This document shows positions 26,742 through 36,126 of a DNA stretch of 37,335 nt, piece by piece (position 1 is the stretch's first letter; every line of letters starts with the position of its first letter). The notes under the pieces are model-generated. The model did not search any database, was not told the origin of the DNA, and saw nothing but the letters and a program-made list of their open reading frames with translations. The stretch is from the NCBI GenBank assembly GCA_035536535.1, contig DATLNZ010000111.1, forward strand, positions 1 through 37,335. Direction: 5' to 3'. A program made the translations under genes and the position numbers. Source of the DNA: Actinomycetota bacterium (lineage in GTDB: Bacteria > Actinomycetota > JAICYB01).

Positions 26742-27203
26742 CTAGGACACCAGAAGCGCCGCGGCGCCCATGCCGAGAACGATCAGAAGGCCCCCGGCGG
26801 CGCCCATCGCCAGGCTGTTGGAGGCGAGGCCCGCCCAAACCAGCAGCGACCCGGCCAGCGACAGCGCGATAAAGGCCAAAACGGCCGGCGCCGCACGGCT
26901 GCGGCCCCCGAACCTGCGGAACGGGTAGGAAACGGTCCGGGGGGCGTCGCCCCAGGACTCCTCGAGGTCCGGGATCTCCGACGGTAGCGGCTGTCCCTGC
27001 TCGTCCAGCTCCCGAAGCTCAGACTCGGAGAACACGACGTGGTCGCCGGACTCAAAGCGCAGCTCCCACAGGGCGCCGAGCTTCGGTTCCCAGGCGACGT
27101 TGAGGCGTCGGACGAGCAGTCCCTCCGATTCCAGGTACGGGGACCGGTCCCCGGGCGACGGCCGCTCCAGAGCGACGACCCTGGCCCTTCGTCCGACCTG
27201 CAT
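26742..27203 (-). CDS. Small two-helix membrane protein between carA and carB, unknown function
   Basis: A 153-residue protein I do not recognise by function. The N-terminal 105 residues look soluble and beta-rich (ARVVALERPSPGD, LEVRR-like LLVRRLNVAWEPKLGALWEL) with acidic patches (SESELRELDEQG, PDLEESWGD). Two hydrophobic helices follow at about 110-128 (APAVLAFIALSLAGSLLVW) and 131-152 (LAMGAAGGLLIVLGMGAAAL). The ATG has AGGAGG four bases upstream. The gene is tightly packed: eight bases after carA and none before carB. Mycobacteria have a small membrane or export protein just before carA, which may be related. Co-expression with the pyr operon is certain by layout; a role is not. Confidence 0.85.
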   Translation of the reverse strand: MQVGRRARVVALERPSPGDRSPYLESEGLLVRRLNVAWEPKLGALWELRFESGDHVVFSESELRELDEQGQPLPSEIPDLEESWGDAPRTVSYPFRRFGGRSRAAPAVLAFIALSLAGSLLVWAGLASNSLAMGAAGGLLIVLGMGAAALLVS

Positions 27204-27211
27204 GCCGCCTC

Positions 27212-28432
27212 CTATCGACTCGCCGCGATGAGGTCCACGAAATCACCGAACAGGTACCGGGAGTCGTGGGGTCCCGGCGCCGCCTCCGGATGGTACTGAA
27301 CCCCGAGAGCGGGCAGGTCCAGGCACCTGAACCCCTCCAGGGTTCCGTCGTTGAGGTCGAAGTGTGTCAGCGCCACCTCTCCGTAATCGGAGGTCCAGCG
27401 CCAGTCGCCGGCCTTGGACTTGGCGAGTACCTGCCACGGCTCCCCCGCCGACCCGGGGTCCACGCCGGTAGCCACGGCGTAGCCGTGGTTGTGGCTGGTG
27501 ATCTCGACCCGGCCCGAATCCAGCGACTTCACCGGGTGGTTCGCGCCCCGGTGTCCGAACTTGAGCTTGTAGGTGGACGCTCCCAGCGCCGTGCCGAGCA
27601 GCTGGTGACCCAGACAGATGCCGAACACCGGCGTCCGGGACTCAAGCACCCCACGGATCGTCTTGACCGCGTAGGGCAGCGCGGAGGGGTCGCCGGGTCC
27701 GTTGGACAAAAACACGCCGTCGGGGTTCCACGACAGGACGTCGGTGGCCGTGGCGGAGGCCGGGAAAACCCGCACATCGAGCCCGGCTCCGGCGAGGCAG
27801 CGGAGGATGCTGCGCTTCATCCCGTAGTCCATCGCGGCGACGCGGGCGCCCGCAGCTTCGGCCGGCAGGGGGGCAACGGAGGGGTCCTGGGACGCCGCGA
27901 TGCCCGACCAGTCGGCGAGCGCCGCGGAGGCGTCGTAGGCTTCGGCCGGCGAGACTTCGGCCACGAGGTCCCGGCCCTCCAGGCCCGGCTGGCGTCGTAC
28001 CCACTCGACCAGCTCGTCCGGCGTGCAGCCGTCGCTGGCGATGGCTCCGACCATCGCCCCCTGGGACCTCAGCCGCCTGGTGAGAGCGCGGGTGTCGATG
28101 CCGCGGATGCCGACGATGCCGTGCCGGACGAGGTAGTCCTCCAGGCTCTGCTCGGATGTCCATGACGAAGGCGTGTGCGTGGCCTCCCGGACGACGAACC
28201 CCTTCACCCACGGACGCCCGGCCTCCGCGTCGCCGGCATTGACGCCGTAGTTGCCCTGGTGGGGGTAGGTCATGGTGACGATCTGTCCGTGGTACGAGGG
28301 GTCGGTGAGGATCTCCTGGTAACCGGTCAGGGCGGTGTTGAACACCAGCTCGCCTGCGGTCCGTCCGGAAGCGCCGAGAGCCTGCCCGTGAAAGACGGTG
28401 CCATCGGCGAAGGCCAGCAGCGACTCGGTCAT
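27212..28432 (-). CDS. carA: Carbamoyl phosphate synthase small (glutaminase) subunit
   Basis: A 406-residue subunit that releases ammonia from glutamine for CarB. The N-terminal domain starts MTESLLAFADGTVFHGQALG. The class I amidotransferase domain has the nucleophile Cys273 in FGICLGHQLLG and the partners His381 and Glu383 in VQYHPEAAPGPHDS. FLSNGPGDPSALPYAV is a further signature. The ATG (28432-28430) overlaps the pyrC stop as ATGA. The last part of the domain (residues 325-360) reads slightly longer than I expect, but no catalytic residue is lost. Confidence 0.97.
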   Translation of the reverse strand: MTESLLAFADGTVFHGQALGASGRTAGELVFNTALTGYQEILTDPSYHGQIVTMTYPHQGNYGVNAGDAEAGRPWVKGFVVREATHTPSSWTSEQSLEDYLVRHGIVGIRGIDTRALTRRLRSQGAMVGAIASDGCTPDELVEWVRRQPGLEGRDLVAEVSPAEAYDASAALADWSGIAASQDPSVAPLPAEAAGARVAAMDYGMKRSILRCLAGAGLDVRVFPASATATDVLSWNPDGVFLSNGPGDPSALPYAVKTIRGVLESRTPVFGICLGHQLLGTALGASTYKLKFGHRGANHPVKSLDSGRVEITSHNHGYAVATGVDPGSAGEPWQVLAKSKAGDWRWTSDYGEVALTHFDLNDGTLEGFRCLDLPALGVQYHPEAAPGPHDSRYLFGDFVDLIAASR

Positions 28433-29729
28433 CCGGCCACCTCCGTGAGCAGTCCATCGCGGACCGTGAACCGTCCGCGCAGCATCGTGTGGAGCACCTT
28501 GCCCTTGAGCTTTCGTCCGGCGAAGGGGGTGTTTCTGCTCTTGGACGAAAGCGCCCGCGGGTCTACCGTCCACGCGTGCTCGGGGTCGAACACCACGAGG
28601 TTGGCCGCCGCTCCCTCGGCCACCGGGCCCCCGTGGCCCTCACGCCCGAGGATCTTCGCCGGGGCGATGCTCATCATCTCCACCACGCGCTCGACACCGC
28701 AGATGCCGGCTTCAACAAGCTCCGTCAGCACCACCCCCAGCGCGGTCTCCAGGCCGAGCATCCCGCACGGGGCGTGCTCGAAGTCCACGTCCTTGCGGTA
28801 GGGCGCGTGCGGCGCGTGGTCGGTGGCGACGGCGTCCACGGTGCCGTCGGCGCATGCCTGCTTGAGGGCCTGCACGTGCCCGTCCGGGCGCAGCGGCGGG
28901 GCGACCTTGAATGACGTGTCGAACGAGACCAACGATTCGTCGGTGAGGGCCAGGTGGTGCGGCGTCACCTCGCACGTGACCCGAAGGCCCTCGCGCTTTG
29001 CCTCCCGGACGGCTTCGGCCGCCCCGGCCGTGGTGAGGTGCGCGATGTGCAGTCGGGCCCCCGTCATGCGCGCCAGCGCGATGTCGCGGCGGACGCATAT
29101 CTCCTCGGCCTCCGCCGGGATGCCTGCGACCCCCAGAGCGGCGGACACCGACCCTTCGTGCATGTGGCCGCGGCGCATGGAGGGGTCCTCGGCGTGGTCC
29201 ACGATCACCGCGTCGAAGATAAGGGCGTACTCCATCGCCCGGCGCATGAGGTGAGCTGTGGGCACCGGATCGCCGTCGTCGGAGAACATCCGGACCTGCG
29301 CCGCGCTCGAGTTCATCTCTCCCATCGCGGCCAGTCGCTCGCCTGCTCTGTCCGCCGTAATCGCACCGATCGGGAAGACGTCGACCAGTCCGGCCTCCAG
29401 GCCGCGGCGCCAGACCGTCTCGACCACCGATGCCCGGTCCGCCGCCGGTGTGGTGTTCGGCATGGGGCACACGGCGGTGTAACCGCCCAGGGCCGCCGCC
29501 CGGCTCCCGGTGTGGACCGTCTCGTCGGCGCTGGAGCCCGGCTCCCTGAAGTGCACGTGCAGGTCCACGAAACCGGGACAGACGACCGTGCCGGCGCAGT
29601 CCAGGACCTCGGCTCCGCGAGGGGACGAGATCCCCGGCGCGACCTGTTCCACCACGCCGTCGGAGACGAGGACGTCGGCGTCCCTGGCGCCCGTGCCGTC
29701 CACTACGCGGCCCCCTCGCAACAGGACCT

Positions 29730-29733
<4 letters not shown>
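28429..29733 (-). CDS. pyrC: Dihydroorotase
   Basis: A 434-residue zinc enzyme of the amidohydrolase fold that closes carbamoyl aspartate to dihydroorotate. Metal site motifs are present: FVDLHVHFREPG, the later HIAHLTT and TPHHLALTDE, and the catalytic Asp in VDAVATDHAPH. It begins MKVLLRGGRVVDGTG. The GTG start (29733-29731) overlaps the pyrB stop as GTGA, with GGAGG seven bases upstream. The length fits class I dihydroorotase of actinobacteria. It is active-looking, in contrast to the inactive pyrC' copies of some bacteria. Confidence 0.97.
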
Positions 29734-31407
<1,674 letters not shown>

Positions 31408-33006
31408 ATGGACTGGTTGCTCGCCTACGTCACGTACCAGCCGGTGCAGCGCTGGAGCGTCCCCATCCCCGGACTCGAGTGGATCGGGGTGTCCCCGCAC
31501 GGGGTCGGGACCGCTCTCGGGTTTCTGCTGGGCGCGATGCTGATGGCTCGGCTGGCGGAACCGAGGGGCATACCGCGGCCGGAGGTAATCAACGCCGTCA
31601 CGTGGGGGTTCGTCGGAGCCATCCTCGGCGCCCGGGGCTTCTATGTGCTCGCCCACCTCGACAGCTTCGGGTCCCTGCGCGATGTGCTGGCCGTCTGGGA
31701 GGGCGGCCTGACCATGTTCGGCGGCTTTGTGGGCGGACTTGCGCTCGGCCTCGGATACCTGTGGCGGCGCGGCTTCGACCTGAGACTTGCCGCGGACGCC
31801 GCCGCTCCCGGCTTTGTGGTCGGGGTGGCGGTGGGACGCATCGGAGACCTGATCATCGCCGACCATTTGGGTGGCAAGACCGACTTTCAGCTGGGCTACA
31901 TCATTCCCGAGGGGGCCGACCTCGCTCCCGGCTACGGACCGCCCACCTACGTGCCGGGGGAGGTGGTGCACCCGACCGCGCTGTATGACCTGATCGGCGT
32001 GGGCGCTCTGGCGGTCCTGCTTGCAATCGTGGCGCGGAGGCGTCCCCACCCAGGGGTGCTGTTCGGGACGTTCTGCACCTGGTACGGACTGCAGCGCCTT
32101 TTGTTGGACTTCACCCGCAACCGCGAGACAATCGAGTCTTCGTACTTCGGACTGTCGGGCAGCCAGTGGGCGGGAATCCTTTTCGCGCTCGCCGGGCTGG
32201 CGCTCATCGCCACGGCCAGGCAGCGGTCGGCCAACCGTGCAGCCGCCGGGCTGGCCGGAGCTGTAGCGGTCGGCGTGCCCGCGGGCGCGGTGGATGCTGA
32301 GGCAGAGGTTTCCTCCCAGGCGCCACTGGTGGACGAGGCGCCTTTCGCGCAGCCGGCCCAGGCTGATTACCCGGCCTCCGCGGATGACCCGGGGCCGGTG
32401 CTTCCAGCCGACACCGTTGAGGTTCCGCTCATCTCCGAATCGGAACCGGCGACCGTCTCCGAGTCGCCGGAAGCGCCGTCCCCGTTCGCGCCGCCCTCGC
32501 CCGGGCCCGGGCCGATCCCGCCCGCCTGGCCCGAACCGGTTCAGGAGCCCGAAACCCCCGCGGCCGAACCGGTGTGGGAGCCCGAGGAGTCGGCTGCGTT
32601 CGCCCCCGACCCGACGTGGAGGACCCAGGAGGAACCTGAGACCTCAGAAAACGACTCGCCGTTCGCGCCGCCCCCAGGCGTTCCCGCGCACCCACAGCCG
32701 CCGGCTCCCGGGATCGAGCAGCCGGCGGCGGACCCTTTGCAACCGGCTCCCGTGACCGAGCAGCCCGCACCGGGGCCTTCGCAACCGGCTCCCGTCACCG
32801 AGCAGCCCCCGCCGGTTGCACCCGAGCCGGTCCCGGTCATAGAGCCGAGCGACGACTGGTCGTCCACGGAGGAATCCACGGCCCAGCTCGCGGCCAGCTT
32901 TCCGACCGAACCTCCGGCGGCCCCAGCCCAACGGCAGCCGGGGGCCGACGATCAGGACCCGGAGCCTGGGGCGGGCGAGGGTTCGGGAGCGACTCCGGGC
33001 TCCTGA
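31408..33006 (+). CDS. lgt: Divergent prolipoprotein diacylglyceryl transferase with proline-rich tail
   Basis: A 532-residue protein, the only plus-strand gene. Residues 1-272 form an Lgt-like membrane core with about seven hydrophobic helices: VSPHGVGTALGFLLGA, WEGGLTMFGGFVGG, GRIGDLIIADHLGG, EVVHPTALYDLIG and GLQRLLLDFTRNRE. Lgt moves diacylglycerol onto lipoprotein cysteines. Several positions differ from E. coli: Phe104 where it has His103, Asp147 where it has the essential Asn146 of GRxGN, and Asp234 near the Glu243 position. Activity is therefore uncertain. Residues about 276-532 are a Pro/Ala/Glu-rich, probably disordered tail with 14-residue repeats. The end overlaps nusB by 55 bases. 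Confidence 0.8.
   Translation: MDWLLAYVTYQPVQRWSVPIPGLEWIGVSPHGVGTALGFLLGAMLMARLAEPRGIPRPEVINAVTWGFVGAILGARGFYVLAHLDSFGSLRDVLAVWEGGLTMFGGFVGGLALGLGYLWRRGFDLRLAADAAAPGFVVGVAVGRIGDLIIADHLGGKTDFQLGYIIPEGADLAPGYGPPTYVPGEVVHPTALYDLIGVGALAVLLAIVARRRPHPGVLFGTFCTWYGLQRLLLDFTRNRETIESSYFGLSGSQWAGILFALAGLALIATARQRSANRAAAGLAGAVAVGVPAGAVDAEAEVSSQAPLVDEAPFAQPAQADYPASADDPGPVLPADTVEVPLISESEPATVSESPEAPSPFAPPSPGPGPIPPAWPEPVQEPETPAAEPVWEPEESAAFAPDPTWRTQEEPETSENDSPFAPPPGVPAHPQPPAPGIEQPAADPLQPAPVTEQPAPGPSQPAPVTEQPPPVAPEPVPVIEPSDDWSSTEESTAQLAASFPTEPPAAPAQRQPGADDQDPEPGAGEGSGATPGS
32697..32850 (+). repeat. Imperfect 42-base tandem repeats in the tail of the Lgt-like gene
   Basis: Units such as GCAACCGGCTCCCGTGACCG (from 32739) and GCAACCGGCTCCCGTCACCG (from 32781) recur every 42 bases, with a weaker copy starting at 32697 and a trace at 32823. 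They encode 14-residue blocks like QPAPVTEQPAPGPS. The whole tail has a Pro/Glu/Ala character, which suggests expansion by slippage or unequal exchange. Confidence 0.75.
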
Positions 33007-33377
33007 CGGTCGGCCAGGACTGCGGCCAGTATCCCGTTCACAAACCGTCCGGCCGGCTCGCCGGAGAACCTCTTGGCCAGCTCCACAGCCTCGTCAATGA
33101 TCACGGCGGGCGGGATATCGCCCTCCAGCAGCTCGAGCACCCCGATGCGCAGGACGTTGCGATCAACCGGCGACATCCGCTGCATCGGCCAGCCGATCGA
33201 CTTGGCGGACAAGATCGAGTCGATCTCCTCACGGCGCGCCGTGATCGCCTCGATGAGCCGCACCGCGTAGGAGGCCACCCGTGGCCGCTCGGCGAGCAGT
33301 TCGGCGGGGTCGGCCCCCCTGACGTCGGCTGCGTAGAGCACCTCTACGGCCGCGAGGCGCGCGGTGTGGCGCGACAC
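32952..33377 (-). CDS. nusB: Transcription antitermination factor NusB
   Basis: A 141-residue all-helical RNA-binding protein that joins the antitermination complex for rRNA operons with NusE/S10. Typical text: SRHTARLAAVEVLYAADV at the start, SPVDRNVLRIGVLELL and PPAVIIDEAVELAKRFSGE, and the closing FVNGILAAV. The ATG lies three bases after the efp stop. The last 20 residues (QEPGVAPEPSPAPGSGS) are low-complexity and coded opposite the end of the Lgt-like gene. The core ends before the overlap. Confidence 0.96.
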   Translation of the reverse strand: MSRHTARLAAVEVLYAADVRGADPAELLAERPRVASYAVRLIEAITARREEIDSILSAKSIGWPMQRMSPVDRNVLRIGVLELLEGDIPPAVIIDEAVELAKRFSGEPAGRFVNGILAAVLADRQEPGVAPEPSPAPGSGS

Positions 33378-33380
33378 CAG

Positions 33381-33959
33381 CTACTTCTGGACCCGGGTGA
33401 CGTACTCGCCGTTGCGCGTATCGACCCGCACGACGTCTCCCGGCTCGACGAACAAGGGCACCTGGATGGTCGTCCCCGTCTCGAGGGTCGCGGGCTTGGT
33501 TCCCGCCGACGACCTGTCGCCCCTCAGGCCCGGGTCGCTCACCGTGACCTCCAGGTCCACGGTCGTCGGCAGATCCACCGACACGGGACGTCCGTCGTGC
33601 AGGGCGATGGCGGCCGACACTCCCTCCTTCAGGAAGCGGAGTCCGTCCTCGCCGATCTGGGCGGCGGACAGGTGCGTCTGCTCGTAGCTTTCTGAGTCCA
33701 TGAAGACGTAGTCGTCGCCGTCGGAGTACAGGTACTGCATCTCCCGGCGATCCAGGATCGCCATGCCTACCTTGGTGTCGGAGTTGAATGTGCGGTCCAG
33801 GACCGAATCGTTGCGCAGGTTGCGCAGTTTCGTCCTCACTACGGCCTGGCCCTTGCCCGGCTTGTGGTGGAGGAACTCCAGGACCTGGAACAGGCCCTCG
33901 GGCAGGTTCAGGACCATGCCCCGTTTGAGGTTGTTGACGTTTACGTTGTCGCTCGCCAT
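33381..33959 (-). CDS. efp: Elongation factor P
   Basis: A 192-residue three-barrel protein that relieves ribosome stalling at proline runs. The N-domain loop FLHHKPGKGQAVVRTKLRN carries Lys36 at the tip. No modification genes (epmA, earP, ymfI) are in the window, so Lys36 is probably unmodified or modified elsewhere. VDLEVTVSDPGLRGD and the closing QVPLFVEPGDVVRVDTRNGEY are family text. I chose ATG 33959 (MASDNVNVNNLKRG). It follows aroQ by 29 bases that hold a strong hairpin, and has no clear ribosome binding site. The Pro-rich Lgt tail nearby would be an obvious EF-P client. Confidence 0.95.
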   Translation of the reverse strand: MASDNVNVNNLKRGMVLNLPEGLFQVLEFLHHKPGKGQAVVRTKLRNLRNDSVLDRTFNSDTKVGMAILDRREMQYLYSDGDDYVFMDSESYEQTHLSAAQIGEDGLRFLKEGVSAAIALHDGRPVSVDLPTTVDLEVTVSDPGLRGDRSSAGTKPATLETGTTIQVPLFVEPGDVVRVDTRNGEYVTRVQK

Positions 33960-33974
33960 GGCGACCGAGGTTAC

Positions 33975-34001
33975 ACCGGCTCCCGGCCCTAGGGAGCCGG
34001 T
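33975..34001 (-). other. Strong hairpin between aroQ and efp
   Basis: A perfect ten-pair inverted repeat, ACCGGCTCCC / GGGAGCCGGT, with a seven-base loop that contains the aroQ stop codon. It ends 15 bases before the efp ATG. There is no U-tract on either strand, so it is not a standard terminator. It could attenuate, stabilise the upstream message, or set the level of efp relative to the aro genes. Confidence 0.75.
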
Positions 34002-34447
34002 GTTGTGGTATCTCCGGCCTGCAGCACACCGAGCAGCGCCCACATGGCGGCAACGTAGGACTGGGGGCCGAATCCGGACACCACCCCGGCGCAGGCCTCG
34101 GCAACGATCGACCGCCGCCTGTAGTCCTCGCGAGCGTAGATGTTGGACAGGTGCACCTCCGCGACCGGGACCCCGCACGCCTCCACCGCGTCCCGCAGGG
34201 CGACGGAGGTGTGCCCCAGGCCCCCGGGATTCAACAGGACTCCGTCGAAGTGGCTGCGGGCGGCGTGGAGACGATCGATCAGTTCCCCTTCGTGGTTTGA
34301 CTGCGCCGAGTCGATGTCATGTCCCGCCGCCTGGGCCGCGTCGGACAGCATCCGGTCGATCTGCTCCAGCGTCGCGGTCCCGTACAGGTCCGGACGCCTG
34401 GTACCCAGAAGGTTCAGGTTCGGTCCGTGCAGCACCAGCAACCGCAT
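33989..34447 (-). CDS. aroQ: 3-dehydroquinate dehydratase, type II
   Basis: A 152-residue dodecameric enzyme, third step of the shikimate pathway. It begins MRLLVLHGPNLNLLGTRRPD, with the catalytic lid Arg and Tyr in RRPDLYG. QSNHEGELIDRLH, NPGGLGHTSVALRDAV and EVHLSNIYARE complete the signature. The ATG directly follows the aroKB stop codon with no gap. The stop codon lies in the loop of a strong hairpin. Type II is the form used by mycobacteria, where it is called aroD or aroQ. Confidence 0.97.
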   Translation of the reverse strand: MRLLVLHGPNLNLLGTRRPDLYGTATLEQIDRMLSDAAQAAGHDIDSAQSNHEGELIDRLHAARSHFDGVLLNPGGLGHTSVALRDAVEACGVPVAEVHLSNIYAREDYRRRSIVAEACAGVVSGFGPQSYVAAMWALLGVLQAGDTTTPAP

Positions 34448-36124
34448 CTATGCGCTCACCCGCCTCAGGGCCTCCTCGAGAACGTCGTCGGGCAGTCCGT
34501 CCTGCACCGACGGCCGGCCCGGCTCGCTCAAAAGGACCAGCCGGATCCCGGATCTGTACTTCTTGTCCATGCGCATGTAGCGCTTTACGTCGTCCCACGA
34601 CAGCCGGGGGGCCGTGGTGGGAAGCCCGACGCCGGATAGCAGCCGGACGTGCTCGTCCACCAGCTCCTTGTCCGCCAGCCCGGACAGGACCGACACCCAC
34701 GCCGCGAAGTGCATGCCAACCGAGATGGCCTCGCCGTGGTGCCACGCATGCGACCGCGAAAGCTGCAGGCTCTCCAGCGCGTGGCCTAGCGTGTGCCCGT
34801 AGTTCAGCACCTCCCTAGGCCCGGACTCGCGCTCGTCGGCCGCCACCACCCGTGCCTTTATGGCTGCCGATCGCAGCACGACCGGCTCCAGGACCGAGTC
34901 CCTGGCGAACACCTCTGTTCGGTTGGTCAGCACCAGCTCTCCCAGGTCGGGCTCGTCGATCAGCGCATATTTCATCACCTCGGCAAGTCCTCCACGGAGC
35001 TCGCGCTGGGGAAGTGTTGTGAGCACGTCCATGTCGCACAGAACTGCCAGCGGCTGGTGGAACGTCCCGACGAGGTTCTTTCCCTCCGGCAGGTTGACGG
35101 CGGTCTTGCCGCCGATGGCGGCGTCCACCATCGCGAGCAACGTCGTCGGCACCTGAACCAGGGGTATCCCGCGCGCATAGGTCGAGGCCACGAAGCCCGT
35201 CACGTCGCCAACCACACCCCCGCCCAGCGCCAGCAGCAGGTCGGTTCGGTGGAAGCCCTTGGAGGCGATACGCCGGTACAGGCGTGCCGCGGTGTCGAGG
35301 GTCTTTTTCTCCTCGCCCTCCGGGAAGGTGAACGTGGCCGTCTCCAGTCCCGTCGCGCGCAGCCCCTCACCGAGCGTCGAGCCCCACAGCCGGTTGACCC
35401 GGGGGTGGGAGACCACGCACAAACGCTCGGCTCCCTCGGGCACCTGGAAGCTCACCGATGCCTGCCGCAGGATTCCGCGGCCGACCGAGACCCGGTAGGC
35501 CGGCTCGACCTCCACCTCCACGTACTTGGGCCGGGACGACTGTTTGCGGGCGACGTCCAAGCGTCGCGCGATCTCCCTGGCGACCCCTTCGCCGTCCAGC
35601 CCTTCCGTGGGTATTACGACGTCGGCGACCGACTCGTACACGGGCGATCGCTCGTTGAGAAGGGTGCGGATGCGCCGCAGCCGGCGCGCCCGCTCGGCTC
35701 TGCGACCGTCGTCGCTCTCGGTGGCGCCCTTGTCCGGCGAGTCCAGCATCGGACGTCCGCCCGCGTCGATGAGACGCTGGGCGAGATCCTCGAATCCCAC
35801 GTCGAGGTAGACCAGCACCCCGGTCTTTTTCAGCGCGCGTGCGTTGCCGGGATCGAGCACGGCACCGCCACCCGTGGCAATGATGCAGCTCCTGCTGCGC
35901 GCCGCCCTCTCCACAGCCTTGCGTTCGCGGCGTCGAAAGCCGCTTTCGCCCTCGGCGGCGAATATGTCAGCCATCGACAGGCCTTCGTCCTCGATCAGCG
36001 CGTCGGTGTCGACGAAGTTGCGTCCCGTACGAGCGGCGAGCCTGCGGCCGACCTCGGTCTTGCCGCAGCCCATGAATCCGATCAGGACGATGTTCGCCTG
36101 GGGTCCCGCAGACTTCGCTGCCAC
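34448..36124 (-). CDS. aroKB: Fused shikimate kinase / 3-dehydroquinate synthase
   Basis: A 558-residue fusion of steps five and two of the shikimate pathway. Residues 1-192 are AroK: P-loop IGFMGCGKTEVGRRLA (15-30), DTDALIE, ATGGGAVLDP and GRPML. Residues about 200-558 are AroB: NAD-binding LLLALGGGVVGDVTGFVAST, TTLLAMVDAAIGGKTAVN and the metal ligands in EVMKYALID, HTLGHALE and HHGEAIS. The joint (about 190-200, ARKQSSRPK) is short. The GTG start (36124) lies two bases after aroC. There is no stop between the halves, so this is a true single reading frame. Separate aroK and aroB genes are the common arrangement in mycobacteria. Confidence 0.95.
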   Translation of the reverse strand: MAAKSAGPQANIVLIGFMGCGKTEVGRRLAARTGRNFVDTDALIEDEGLSMADIFAAEGESGFRRRERKAVERAARSRSCIIATGGGAVLDPGNARALKKTGVLVYLDVGFEDLAQRLIDAGGRPMLDSPDKGATESDDGRRAERARRLRRIRTLLNERSPVYESVADVVIPTEGLDGEGVAREIARRLDVARKQSSRPKYVEVEVEPAYRVSVGRGILRQASVSFQVPEGAERLCVVSHPRVNRLWGSTLGEGLRATGLETATFTFPEGEEKKTLDTAARLYRRIASKGFHRTDLLLALGGGVVGDVTGFVASTYARGIPLVQVPTTLLAMVDAAIGGKTAVNLPEGKNLVGTFHQPLAVLCDMDVLTTLPQRELRGGLAEVMKYALIDEPDLGELVLTNRTEVFARDSVLEPVVLRSAAIKARVVAADERESGPREVLNYGHTLGHALESLQLSRSHAWHHGEAISVGMHFAAWVSVLSGLADKELVDEHVRLLSGVGLPTTAPRLSWDDVKRYMRMDKKYRSGIRLVLLSEPGRPSVQDGLPDDVLEEALRRVSA

Positions 36125-36126
36125 TG

